A stretch of DNA of 64,000 nucleotides from Ramlibacter lithotrophicus. Lineage in GTDB: Bacteria; Pseudomonadota; Gammaproteobacteria; Burkholderiales; Burkholderiaceae_C. The notes under the pieces are model-generated. The model made no database searches. It was given only the letters and a program-made list of their open reading frames with translations, and was not told the DNA's origin. Positions 33,874 to 41,398 of this stretch are shown piece after piece (positions within the stretch are counted from its first letter, which is position 1; each line of letters opens with the position of its first letter). The DNA lies in contig NZ_VTOX01000011.1 of assembly GCF_012184415.1 (NCBI RefSeq), positions 119,457 through 183,456 on the forward strand, in the 5' to 3' direction. A program made the translations under genes and the position numbers.

Positions 33874-34406
33874 GCTGAGCCTCCCAGCGCCCTGCGCGAC
33901 GCGCGCTTGCGCGCGATGACCGTTGCAACTCCGAGGCCCAGGAGCGCGGCAGCGGCCCATCCCGCATACCGCAACCCGCCGGCGGCATCGCCTTCAGCGT
34001 GCTCTTCCTCATGAATGTCGATTTCGCCGGCCAAGATATCGGTCTCGCCTTTGACCTCAAGGGAGACTGTGACGGGCGTCACGCCCGGCTTGAGCTCCTC
34101 TGGCAGAGTCGCTTCGTACTCGCCGGGCGCATGCACGCTGACGGGCAACTTCTTGCCGCCGACCTCGAGCTCCAACTTTGCCTCTGGCACGGGACTGTTG
34201 TCCTCGAACCGGTCAAGGTAGATGGCCAACTGCTTTCCGTTGACCACGCCGACGAGTTCGAAAGCCTCTGAGACTGCGGAAAATCGCGGCAACGCAGCGC
34301 CCGTTGCTGCGGCCGGAGCATCGTGGTCGTGTCCGTGTTCATCAGCGGCCCATGCTGGGCCTGCAAGGGACACCCACAGTGCAAGGGTGAAGAGAATTGG
34401 TTTCAT
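33870..34406 (-). CDS. Periplasmic protein with His-rich N-terminus and C-terminal membrane anchor
   Basis: 178 residues: signal peptide, then EHGHDHDAP, a beta-sandwich-like domain (VVNGKQLAIYLDRFEDNSPVPEAKLELEVGGKKL; PGEYEATLPEEL) and a C-terminal helix (GWAAAALLGLGVATVIA) before a basic tail. The domain pattern resembles periplasmic accessory domains found with HlyD adaptors in heavy-metal operons. It lies between the outer-membrane factor and adaptor genes and overlaps the latter by four bases. It probably presents metal to, or stabilises, the pump. No named family assigned. Confidence 0.65.
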   Translation of the reverse strand: MKPILFTLALWVSLAGPAWAADEHGHDHDAPAAATGAALPRFSAVSEAFELVGVVNGKQLAIYLDRFEDNSPVPEAKLELEVGGKKLPVSVHAPGEYEATLPEELKPGVTPVTVSLEVKGETDILAGEIDIHEEEHAEGDAAGGLRYAGWAAAALLGLGVATVIARKRASRRALGGSA

Positions 34407-34418
34407 CGTTGTTCTGAT

Positions 34419-35657
34419 TCATTCGGGCAGCAGGCCCAGGGCTTGGCGCAGCTGCGACACGGCAGCTGCTGCTTCAACTCGGCTCCGCGCCAGCGCGCGC
34501 TGGGCCTCGGCGGCCTCCAGCTCGACTCGCAGGCGTGTAGGCAGGTCGGACTCACCTAGACGGAAGGACTTGTCGTAGAAGCCGCGCGTCTCAGCAGCGA
34601 GGCGGGCGCGGCGCTCAGCCGCTTGCACCTGCGCTTGGGACGCTTGGAGACGTGCGCGCGCTGATTCGGCTTCGCTGGTGACGCGGTTCTGCTCCACATC
34701 GGCGATAGCCTCCGCTTCAAGCGCCTCCGCTTGCGCCGTGGTCACACGGGCGTCTTGGCGAGGTCCGCCCCCGAAAGGGACTCGGATTCCCACAATGAGC
34801 GACTGCACCGAAGGCTCCCCGGCACCCCCCGTTTCTCGAGATGCCCCAACCGTCAGTTCGGGGTTCGCGCTGCGCTGGGTGCTCGTGAGCTCCATCGTGC
34901 GTCGCGCCACGAGCGCCCTGCTCTTGGCCTCGGCAACGACTGGGTGCTCCGGGGTGGCAGAGGATGCCGGCGTGGGCTCCGGTACCGCCGGTGCGCCCGG
35001 AGCCGGCGCAGCGAGAACGATGCCGCGAAGCGTGCCCTCGGCACTAGCTCTCGCGGAGTCGGCTTCGGCAACCGCTGCTTCCGCTTGGGCAACCGCGGAG
35101 TCAGCCTGATGCTGGTCCGCACGCGCCAGGTCGCCTGCCTGAACTCGCCGAGTAACGTCAGCCGCAAGCTGGCGCGCGCTGGACACCCGGTCTCGGGCGG
35201 CGGCAAGTTCGACCTCCGACCGCTTCAGTGTCCACCAAGCGTCCCTGACGGTCCCCGCCAGCTTCAGCTGAGCGGCACGCACGCGGAGGTCCACAGCCGC
35301 GAGCTGGGCATCTGCCAAGCTCGCTGCGCGTGTCCGCTCCCCCGGAAGCCACAGAGGAAAGGTGAGGGCAGCCTCGTATTCCCGCCCGCCGGAGCCCGAC
35401 CGCCCGGTCTTGCCCTGTAGCTCCAACGCTGCGGGCTCTGCAGTCAGCCGCTGGGTCGCTGCCCGTCCCGCCTCGGCAGCCGCCCGCCGGGCAGCCGCTG
35501 CCCGAGCATCGGGCTGGCGCTCCCAAGCGACGTCAAATATGTCCCGCAGTGTCCTCGCGAGTGGCCCGTTCACAGGCTGCGCCACGACTGCAGGGGAGAC
35601 GCACGCCGCGGCAGCTGCAATGAGCCATGCCGCGGTGGTGCTCCTGAATACAAGCAT
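34419..35657 (-). CDS. Outer-membrane factor of second RND pump (TolC family)
   Basis: 412 residues from ATG 35657 with GGAG upstream (an in-frame TTG four codons earlier is less likely). Signal peptide ending near VVAQ, then two Ala/Arg-rich helical repeats typical of outer-membrane efflux proteins, with a Pro/Ala-rich loop in the middle (APAPGAPAVPEPTPASSATPE). It completes the tripartite system with the adaptor and RND genes downstream. It is clearly divergent from czcC of the first operon. Confidence 0.88.
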   Translation of the reverse strand: MLVFRSTTAAWLIAAAAACVSPAVVAQPVNGPLARTLRDIFDVAWERQPDARAAAARRAAAEAGRAATQRLTAEPAALELQGKTGRSGSGGREYEAALTFPLWLPGERTRAASLADAQLAAVDLRVRAAQLKLAGTVRDAWWTLKRSEVELAAARDRVSSARQLAADVTRRVQAGDLARADQHQADSAVAQAEAAVAEADSARASAEGTLRGIVLAAPAPGAPAVPEPTPASSATPEHPVVAEAKSRALVARRTMELTSTQRSANPELTVGASRETGGAGEPSVQSLIVGIRVPFGGGPRQDARVTTAQAEALEAEAIADVEQNRVTSEAESARARLQASQAQVQAAERRARLAAETRGFYDKSFRLGESDLPTRLRVELEAAEAQRALARSRVEAAAAVSQLRQALGLLPE

Positions 35658-35753
35658 CCGATTCTCCAAAAGTATTCATGGGGAATCGGCAAGGCACGCG
35701 AGCGGCGCAGCTGCGCCGAGCGTCAGTGAAGGGGTGCCAAACCCGCCCCGCCG

Positions 35754-36098
35754 TCAGGCGAGGCGTGCCCAATTGGGGCGGTCCGGGGGAAAGACAGGCG
35801 GCTTCGGCAGGCTCTTACCCAAAGCCGGGAGTGTGGCGCGGCTTTCACCTGGACGGGAGGCCAGCACGGGTGCTGCAACCGCTCCGCCCACTCCGTGACA
35901 CACGTGGCAATCGGTATGGATAGCGCCCGGGCCGTCGGAGCCGCTCAGGTCTTGTTCAGGTCCCTGGTGCTCGTGCGTATGGTGTCCAATGTGCATGCTC
36001 GCAGGGCTCTCCTCATGCGCGCAGTACGGCGCCGCCGCGGCCCAGAGGGCCTGTAGCGGGAGCAGCACGAGCAGGAGAATGGCGAACCAGCGGCGCAT
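35754..36098 (-). CDS. CzcI-like small periplasmic protein (second copy)
   Basis: 114 residues from ATG 36098. The first residues MRRWFAILLLVLLPLQALWAAAAPYCAHE parallel the plus-strand CzcI (MRRWLLIVLLLVMPFQTVWAVVAPYCGHE), followed by HIGHHTHEH and a TDCHVCH motif. As in the first operon it precedes the outer-membrane factor gene (96 bp gap). Likely periplasmic metal sensor or modulator. Longer in-frame starts upstream would run into the HAD gene and are rejected. Confidence 0.75.
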   Translation of the reverse strand: MRRWFAILLLVLLPLQALWAAAAPYCAHEESPASMHIGHHTHEHQGPEQDLSGSDGPGAIHTDCHVCHGVGGAVAAPVLASRPGESRATLPALGKSLPKPPVFPPDRPNWARLA

Positions 36099-36120
36099 CG
36101 GCGAGGATTGTAGTCGGTCG

Positions 36121-36636
36121 TCAGCGGGCGGGCGTACCGGCGGAGATGACCAGCAGCTTCGAATGCAAAGCACCTTGCACGGCCACAGGGCCAATCCCAT
36201 CCTGCGGGCTTGTGCGAACCACATGTTGAAGGAGCTGTTCCGGCCAGCCTTGAACGTCGGAATCAAGCGCCGCCCAAGCGGACGGCTTGCGTTCCTGCAC
36301 ATCAAACAAGATGCGTTCCGCCGGGAGAAGCTTGGGGAGGGGCGGCCGCGATGTCAGCAGCTCCAACGTGGTGCCGATAACACGTCGCTGCAAAGCTTGT
36401 GGCAAGTGAGCAAGTGCCGCATTGACGCCGAGCATTTCAACCCAAGAGGAGTTCAGCACTAGCCGCACGGCAGGATACTCCCCGAGAATGACCTGCAGCA
36501 GGCGTGCATGTTCAAAGAGGCTATGCCCTTCGGCCTCCAAGTACGGGCCGCTGACGCCCCAGTGGCAGGACTTCGGATGCAAGCTGCCGTCGAAGTCAAG
36601 GTATAGAAGCGGCTGTGAGTGGCCACGCGGTTTCAT
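36121..36636 (-). CDS. HAD-like protein (HAD_SAK family), third copy in window
   Basis: 171 residues from ATG 36636. Motif I LYLDFDGSLHP, motif II LVLNSSW, and motif IV WAALDSDVQGWP correspond one-for-one to the HAD protein at 24713-25267 (YMDVDGVLHH, LSTSW, LALDDDPEGWPDW), including the downstream tryptophans. It lies only 22 bp before the second czcI gene and may be cotranscribed with the RND operon, an odd partner for metal efflux. Longer reading of the frame to 36801 overlaps the next gene and is not supported. Confidence 0.75.
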   Translation of the reverse strand: MKPRGHSQPLLYLDFDGSLHPKSCHWGVSGPYLEAEGHSLFEHARLLQVILGEYPAVRLVLNSSWVEMLGVNAALAHLPQALQRRVIGTTLELLTSRPPLPKLLPAERILFDVQERKPSAWAALDSDVQGWPEQLLQHVVRTSPQDGIGPVAVQGALHSKLLVISAGTPAR

Positions 36637-36700
36637 TGTGCGAGCTCCTGCTGCATTGGACGGGCGTACTTGTCGCCGGACGAAACGGTACAGGACAACT

Positions 36701-37741
36701 CTACCGAAGCTTGAGAATTCGTCGAGCGCCGCCGAGGACGACAAGCGCGATGACCGTTCCGATGACCAAGTCAGGAACCTGAGAACCTGTCCAGGCGACA
36801 AGCACTCCGGCCACGATAACGCCGATATTGGCGAGGACGTCGTTGGTGGAGAAGATGTAGCTGGCCTTCATGTGCGCGCCGCCATCCTTCTTGGGTGTCA
36901 GCAGGACAAGGCAGGCTACGTTTGCGAGGAGGGCCAGCAAACCGACTCCCATCATGAACGCAGATGCGGGCTCGCTACCGACCACGGCGCGGCGCACCAC
37001 CTCAGCCATGGCGCCGAGCGCGAGCAGGACCTGGAGCCAGCCGGCCAAGTGGGCAGCCTTGACCTTCAGGGAAGCCGCGCGTCCGACGGCGAACAGGGCA
37101 AGCCCATAGACGGCTGCGTCAGCGAACATGTCCAAAGAGTCGGCGATGAGCCCGGTGGACTGGGCAAACAGCCCAAGTGCCATCTCTATGACGAACATTG
37201 CGCCGTTGATTGCCAGCAAAAGCTTCAGGGTGCGAGCCTCTGCCTGGTCGTCAATACCCGCAGCAAGGACGGGCTCTTCGGCAGCGAGTTCCGAGTACAC
37301 GAGAGAAGCTCCAAGGTCGAGCGTCCCAAGGCGCTCCAGGAACCGGTCTGGCTCCCCCGTGTGCAAGACCGTGAGTTCCCGCTTTGGCAGGTCGAACGTG
37401 AGGGCGCTCACCCCTTTCTCGCCGGCCAAGGCCATCCGAATCAGGTTTTCCTCAGACGAGCAGTCCATCTTCGGCACTGAAAAGTGACTCTTCTTCAGGT
37501 CCTCAGCGGCAGACGCTGGCTCGGTGCCTTTGAGGGTTGCGCCAAGGTTCAGAGACACTAGGGCAGCGAGCACTTCGCCTGCCGGTCTGGTGTGCAGTAC
37601 CTTGAGCTCACGAGCTGGCAAATCGAAGGCGAGTGTCTGGATGCCCTCCTTCCCGCGCAAAGCCATGCTCACGATGTTCTCCTCGGAGGGACAGTCCATT
37701 TTGGGGAGCGAAAACGTGCTCTGCAGCAAAGTCCCGGTCAT
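36701..37741 (-). CDS. CDF-family cation transporter with two N-terminal HMA-like domains
   Basis: 346 residues: two consecutive heavy-metal-associated-like domains with MDCPSEEN (about 15) and MDCSSEEN (about 90), then a cation diffusion facilitator core with DSLDMFADA in helix 2 and STNDVLANIGV in helix 5. No C-terminal cytoplasmic domain is present. The DC-x-x-EE motif is the same type as in the CadA ATPase here, suggesting Zn/Cd/Pb recognition. It is transcribed divergently from the cadR/pbrR gene from a MerR-type promoter. Such fusions are uncommon. Confidence 0.85.
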   Translation of the reverse strand: MTGTLLQSTFSLPKMDCPSEENIVSMALRGKEGIQTLAFDLPARELKVLHTRPAGEVLAALVSLNLGATLKGTEPASAAEDLKKSHFSVPKMDCSSEENLIRMALAGEKGVSALTFDLPKRELTVLHTGEPDRFLERLGTLDLGASLVYSELAAEEPVLAAGIDDQAEARTLKLLLAINGAMFVIEMALGLFAQSTGLIADSLDMFADAAVYGLALFAVGRAASLKVKAAHLAGWLQVLLALGAMAEVVRRAVVGSEPASAFMMGVGLLALLANVACLVLLTPKKDGGAHMKASYIFSTNDVLANIGVIVAGVLVAWTGSQVPDLVIGTVIALVVLGGARRILKLR

Positions 37742-37770
37742 TCCTCGTTCCGGTTGGTTTCCACCACTGC

Positions 37771-37801
37771 ATTGGAAAGCCTCTAGCCACTACAGAGTCA
37801 A
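37771..37801 (-). promoter_or_regulatory. MerR-family operator/promoter with 19-bp spacer (CDF gene)
   Basis: Read on the minus strand: TTGACT (37801-37796), 19-bp spacer, TCCAAT (37776-37771). The spacer holds an imperfect dyad CTCTGTAG/CTAGAG. An over-long 19-bp spacer is the hallmark of promoters activated by MerR-type DNA distortion. The cadR/pbrR gene starts at 37817 on the opposite strand, with a -10-like TAAGAT at 37805-37810. Confidence 0.8.
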
Positions 37802-37816
37802 GGCTAAGATGCGCCT

Positions 37817-38266
37817 ATGAAGATTGGCGAGCTTGCGGCGGCATCGGACACTGGAGTAGAGACCATCCGCTACTACGAGCGCGAGGGACTGCTGCCAGAG
37901 CCCGCACGGACGGAATCGAACTACCGAACATACGGCCAAGAGCACTTGGCCAGGCTGCAGTTCATCCGGTACTGCCGTGGGCTCGACATGTCGCTTGACG
38001 AGGTGCGAGTGCTACTGCGCTTCAAGGATTCACCGCACGAGAACTGCGGGGACGTTAACACGGTGCTCGACGAGCACATTGGTCATGTGAGTCGTCGTAT
38101 CAAGGAGCTGCGTGCCTTGGAGAAAGAGCTCAGGGGCCTACGCGCACAATGCGGTGAGGCCCGCGAAGCTCAAGAGTGCGGCATTCTCGAAGGGCTTTCC
38201 AAGGCGTCGAACAGGCCAAAGAAGGGGCGAGGCCAACACTTGAAGGGCGTACACGGGCCCACTTGA
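37817..38266 (+). CDS. cadR: MerR-family Cd/Pb-responsive regulator (CadR/PbrR)
   Basis: 149 residues with an N-terminal MerR winged helix (MKIGELAAASDTGVETIRYYEREGLL) and the three metal cysteines at about 77 (ENCGD), 112 (AQCGE) and 121 (QECGI). The 35/9 spacing is like PbrR. It would repress and, with Cd or Pb bound, activate the divergent CDF gene promoter. Followed after 33 bp by lspA, an arrangement reminiscent of pbr operons. Confidence 0.85.
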   Translation: MKIGELAAASDTGVETIRYYEREGLLPEPARTESNYRTYGQEHLARLQFIRYCRGLDMSLDEVRVLLRFKDSPHENCGDVNTVLDEHIGHVSRRIKELRALEKELRGLRAQCGEAREAQECGILEGLSKASNRPKKGRGQHLKGVHGPT

Positions 38267-38299
38267 CTCTCCAGCAACTTCAGGCTGTTCAATTGGACG

Positions 38300-38791
38300 A
38301 TGAGCTCCACGCCTCGCCTGACGCACTGGCATCTCCTCGCATTGCTTGTCCTCGCTTCCGACCAGGCCATCAAGAGCTTGGTCGACCTGAACACCCCAGT
38401 GGGTTGGACCTACCCCGTGACAGGCTCTTTCAACCTAGTCCATGTTCTCAATCCGGGGGCGGCATTCAGCTTTCTTGCAGACGCGGGCGGGTGGCAACGC
38501 TGGTTCTTCCTGACCGTCGCTGTCGCAGCGTCGGCTTGGCTAACGTGGATGCTTTCAAAGCCGAGGGATTGGACGGAGGCACTTGCCTTCAGCCTCATCT
38601 TGGGCGGTGCCATGGGTAATGCTTTGGACCGGGCCCTGCGTGGGGAGGTCATCGACTACCTCGATTTTCACCTTGCAGGTTGGCACTGGCCCGCGTTCAA
38701 TCTCGCAGACGTTGCGATACTGACAGGTGCCGTCCTGACGGTGGTCGCTTCCGTTCTGCCGCACCGTACTGCCGCTGAATCAGCTCAGTAG
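38300..38791 (+). CDS. lspA: Prolipoprotein signal peptidase (signal peptidase II)
   Basis: 163 residues, four membrane helices, and the catalytic aspartate motifs GGAMGNALDRAL and FNLADVAI. It removes signal peptides from lipid-modified prolipoproteins in the inner membrane. An lspA-like gene (pbrC) is a regular member of lead-resistance operons. Here it follows cadR/pbrR and precedes a short CDF gene, so it is probably the resistance-associated paralogue rather than the housekeeping copy. The two small lipoproteins of the RND operons would be natural substrates. Confidence 0.88.
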   Translation: MSSTPRLTHWHLLALLVLASDQAIKSLVDLNTPVGWTYPVTGSFNLVHVLNPGAAFSFLADAGGWQRWFFLTVAVAASAWLTWMLSKPRDWTEALAFSLILGGAMGNALDRALRGEVIDYLDFHLAGWHWPAFNLADVAILTGAVLTVVASVLPHRTAAESAQ

Positions 38792-38850
38792 GCGATTGAC
38801 TCTGTAGCTGCTCGAGGGTTTCCAATGTCTGCATTGAGAGGAACCCCACC

Positions 38851-39483
38851 ATGTCTGCCAGCTGCTGTTCTCACTCGAACTGCTCGAGTCCAGTTGTCGA
38901 CCCGCGCTACCGCAAGGCGCTTTGGGCCGCGCTGTTTCTGAACGCCATCATGTTCGTCGTCGAGCTCGGCGCGTCTTGGACCTCTGGGTCGGTTTCCCTG
39001 ATGGCCGACTCCATCGACTTCTTCGGAGATGCCGCAAACTATGGCATCTCCCTGGCCGTGCTCACGATGGCTGCTTCGGCCCGCTCCAAGGCAGCGCTCT
39101 TCAAGGCCGCCAGCATGGGCGGGTTCGGCGTCTTTGTACTTGGCAAGGCCGTCTACAACCTGCAAGCAGGCGTGACGCCGGAGCCCATCACAATGGGCGC
39201 AGTGGGTCTTGCCGCCCTAGCTGTGAACGCCGGGGTGGCGCTGATGCTGTACCGCTTCCGCACAGGGGACGCCAACATGCGGTCGGTGTGGATTTGCTCG
39301 CGCAATGACGCCATCGGCAACGTGGCCGTGATGCTGGCCGCCGTCGGAGTGTTCGGGACGGGCACCGCTTGGCCGGACTTGCTCGTTGCGGGCGTCATGG
39401 GCGTTCTGGCGCTCGCCGGCGCGTGGAGCGTGTTCCAGCAGGCACGAGCGGAGCTTCGCGGCTCTCTGGCCGCCGCGTACTAG
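38851..39483 (+). CDS. Short CDF-like cation transporter with Cys-rich N-terminus
   Basis: 210 residues: SASCCSHSNCSS at the N-terminus, then a membrane core with ADSIDFFGDAANYG (helix 2 DxxxD) and SRNDAIGNVAV (helix 5). The usual cytoplasmic C-terminal domain is missing. Such compact CDF proteins are common beside cadR/merR-type regulators. Transport of a divalent cation out of the cytosol is expected. Separated from lspA by 59 bp and probably in the same unit. Confidence 0.82.
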   Translation: MSASCCSHSNCSSPVVDPRYRKALWAALFLNAIMFVVELGASWTSGSVSLMADSIDFFGDAANYGISLAVLTMAASARSKAALFKAASMGGFGVFVLGKAVYNLQAGVTPEPITMGAVGLAALAVNAGVALMLYRFRTGDANMRSVWICSRNDAIGNVAVMLAAVGVFGTGTAWPDLLVAGVMGVLALAGAWSVFQQARAELRGSLAAAY

Positions 39484-39528
39484 GACTGCAAGAAGAGCTC
39501 TGGTCGAGGCGCACGCGCGTGGGGGCTG

Positions 39529-39924
39529 TCATGCTTCGTACGTGAATCGCTCGACTCCTCGGTAGGTGTCAAGGTCGCGCTTGTATCGGAGTCGCTCCGC
39601 GAAGCCCGCGGCCCGCAGCACCTCACGCACTTCCATGACATCGGCGCGGTCGCGCCAGTCCCGCGTGTAGACGCAGATTACGTGCTCGGGGTAGCCCCCC
39701 AGTAGCCTGCTCTGTCGGGTACTCACCTTTGCGCATAAGAGGGCGCCTGCAGATACGAGACCAAGTACATTTATCCACGCGCCATCGACCGCATCGCCGC
39801 CTTTTGGTATGAGCCACTTACCCGAACGACGAGTGCTCTCGAACACCTGGCCGGGTGCAGTTAGCACCAGCCACGGTTCGCCCATCGTCGTGCTCGGACG
39901 TAACAAGCTGTCCCCGGTGTTCAC
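39529..39924 (-). CDS. DUF1917/OspF-like (putative phosphothreonine-lyase-domain) protein
   Basis: 131 residues from GTG 39924 (an ATG at 39885 is an alternative). The sequence WLVLTAPGQVF, KWLIP and AKVSTRQ, then VICVYTRDWRDRADVMEVREVLRAAGF, RYKRDLDTYRG, follows the pattern of DUF1917 proteins, some annotated as having a phosphothreonine-lyase-like domain. No activity can be concluded. A LexA box lies 27 bp upstream of the start, predicting SOS control. It is convergent to the CDF gene. Confidence 0.55.
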   Translation of the reverse strand: MNTGDSLLRPSTTMGEPWLVLTAPGQVFESTRRSGKWLIPKGGDAVDGAWINVLGLVSAGALLCAKVSTRQSRLLGGYPEHVICVYTRDWRDRADVMEVREVLRAAGFAERLRYKRDLDTYRGVERFTYEA

Positions 39925-39951
39925 GCTTCGCTCAGCTCATATCAGAGATGA

Positions 39952-39967
39952 CTGTATGTTCACACAG
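39952..39967. promoter_or_regulatory. LexA (SOS) box upstream of the DUF1917-like gene
   Basis: CTG-TATGTTCACA-CAG in the context A..AT, a good match to the CTG-N10-CAG LexA operator, located 27-43 bp upstream of the GTG at 39924. Confidence 0.65.
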
Positions 39968-40062
39968 ATTGTAGGGGCCTGCCTTTCCTAGACACCGGGA
40001 CGACAGAACGAATGCCGACCAGTCCAGTTCCATCCTCGAGGTCTACGCCAAAGGCGCAAGTC

Positions 40063-40281
40063 CTAGCCCGCGCAGCAGGCACTGCCGCCTTCTTGGATGG
40101 GGGGACACTTCACTGTCCCGTACGAGCAGAAGACGCAGCAGTCGCCCGGCAGGGGCCGCAGGACGGCTAGGCAGTTCTCGCACTCATAGAACCACTGGCA
40201 GGCATCGGTGGGCATGGTCTCGGCCTTGACGTGCCCACACTCCGGACACGTCAGGGTTGATTCCAAAACAACAGGGGTCAC
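40063..40281 (-). CDS. GDCCVxC-domain small cysteine-rich protein of mer cluster
   Basis: 72 residues from GTG 40281. It has two zinc-ribbon-like CxxC pairs (TCPECGH, YECENCL) followed by GDCCVFCSYG and CPP, the signature of GDCCVxC proteins encoded with mer genes in many proteobacteria. The dense cysteines make it a likely Hg(II)-binding or trafficking protein in the cytoplasm. Its start falls 1 bp after the merP stop. Confidence 0.8.
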   Translation of the reverse strand: MTPVVLESTLTCPECGHVKAETMPTDACQWFYECENCLAVLRPLPGDCCVFCSYGTVKCPPIQEGGSACCAG

Positions 40282-40282
40282 G

Positions 40283-40567
40283 TCACTGCACTCGCTTCAA
40301 GGTGGAGGGGAAGCCGGCGTCGGCTGTCGCTTTCATGAGGGCTTCCTGCGTGGTCTTAGCCGAGTCGAACCTGACGACAGCGAGCTTGGTCTTGAAGTCG
40401 ACCTTCGCGGACTCGACTCCCGGCACCTTTTCCAACGACATGCGAACTGCGATGGGGCACGTCGCACACGTCATATTGCTGACCTGAAGTATCACGCTGC
40501 GGTCGGTTGCAGCATGGGCACCGGCCGTGATGGCCAAGGCGCCCAGAAGGATGGCGAGTGATTTCAT
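40283..40567 (-). CDS. merP: Periplasmic mercuric-ion-binding protein
   Basis: 94 residues: signal peptide (ending AHA), then a single HMA domain with NMTCATCP, the Hg(II)-binding motif, and the usual VSNM...VPGVESAKVDF...DAGFPS order. MerP captures Hg(II) in the periplasm and passes it to MerT. It is separated by 6 bp from merT. Confidence 0.92.
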   Translation of the reverse strand: MKSLAILLGALAITAGAHAATDRSVILQVSNMTCATCPIAVRMSLEKVPGVESAKVDFKTKLAVVRFDSAKTTQEALMKATADAGFPSTLKRVQ

Positions 40568-40573
40568 CGCAGC

Positions 40574-40942
40574 TCAGTAGAAAACAGGCGCGTAGAGCGG
40601 CAGAGCAACGAGCGCTACCGCCAAAGCGGATACGACCCAGAACAGCGCCTTTTGACGGCTACGGGTGGAAGACACGGCGCAGACGTCGCCGGGCGCGCAT
40701 TGCGCTGACTTCAGGTAAAGGCGATAGAAGGCATAGCCGAGGAACGCCGCGGTGGCGGCGATGAACCACGGCTGATACGCTTCCAGCGCCGTTAGCTGCG
40801 AGCCCCAGGCGCCGCCCACACCGAGGACGACGAGGAGCAACGGCCCGGCGCAGCAAGCCGATGCTCCCAGTGCGGCAGCTGCACCCGCAAATACTGATGC
40901 TCGGACGGTCCATGGTGGGTCTTCTGTGCGTTCTGCATTCAT
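40574..40942 (-). CDS. merT: Mercuric transport protein
   Basis: 122 residues with three membrane helices, the paired cysteines SACCAG in the first helix and the cytoplasmic-loop cysteines in AQCAPGDVCAV, all as in MerT. It moves Hg(II) from MerP into the cytoplasm. The promoter is the merO/P region at 40950-40980. No merA (mercuric reductase) is found in the window. Confidence 0.92.
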   Translation of the reverse strand: MNAERTEDPPWTVRASVFAGAAAALGASACCAGPLLLVVLGVGGAWGSQLTALEAYQPWFIAATAAFLGYAFYRLYLKSAQCAPGDVCAVSSTRSRQKALFWVVSALAVALVALPLYAPVFY

Positions 40943-40949
40943 GTGGAGT

Positions 40950-40980
40950 AGTCTATGTACGTACCTGAGTACGGAGTCAA
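40950..40980 (-). promoter_or_regulatory. mer operator/promoter with 19-bp spacer
   Basis: Minus strand: TTGACT (40980-40975), 19-bp spacer with dyad CCGTAC/GTACG, TAGACT (40955-40950), close to the canonical mer PT. It lies between divergent merT and merR. Confidence 0.85.
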
Positions 40981-40996
40981 GCCCACCGTGCAGTCA

Positions 40997-41398
40997 ATGA
41001 CAATTGGGCAGCTCGCAGCTGCTGCCGGCGTGAACGTCGAAACGGTGCGGTACTACCAGCGCCGCAAGTTGCTCGCTGTCCCCGAGCGCGAGGTCGGCAG
41101 CATCGGGCGGTACCCAGAGAGCGCCCTCACCCGGTTGCGCTTTATCAAGCGGGCGCAAAGCCTTGGGTTCTCATTGGACGACGTGCAGGTCCTTCTCTCG
41201 CTGGATGAAGGCCAAGCATGCTCATCTGCACGGGAGTTGGGAGAACGCAAGCTTGCTGATGTGCGCGAGAGAATCCAGACGCTGCGCGCGCTCGAGGTCG
41301 CTCTTCAGGGCTTGGTTGCCAGATGTTCCAGCAATAGGCGCAAGGTGAGCTGCCCACTCATCGAGGTTTTGATGCGCTCAGACGTGGCGCGCCCCTGA
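40997..41398 (+). CDS. merR: Mercury-responsive regulator MerR
   Basis: 133 residues from ATG 40997. The in-frame ATG at 40955 lies in the -10 region of the operator and is rejected. N-terminal winged helix MTIGQLAAAAGVNVETVRYYQRR. Three cysteines (QACSS, ARCSS, VSCPL) are spaced exactly 35 and 9 residues, as Cys82/117/126 of Tn501 MerR, so Hg(II) is the expected inducer. It should repress and activate the divergent merT promoter. Its end overlaps the end of the convergent 128-aa gene by 21 bp. Confidence 0.9.
   Translation: MTIGQLAAAAGVNVETVRYYQRRKLLAVPEREVGSIGRYPESALTRLRFIKRAQSLGFSLDDVQVLLSLDEGQACSSARELGERKLADVRERIQTLRALEVALQGLVARCSSNRRKVSCPLIEVLMRSDVARP

Noticed and set aside
40955..41398. 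ATG 40955 as start of MerR
   Set aside because: It lies in the -10 box of the mer operator; the MerR fold begins at MTIGQL from ATG 40997.
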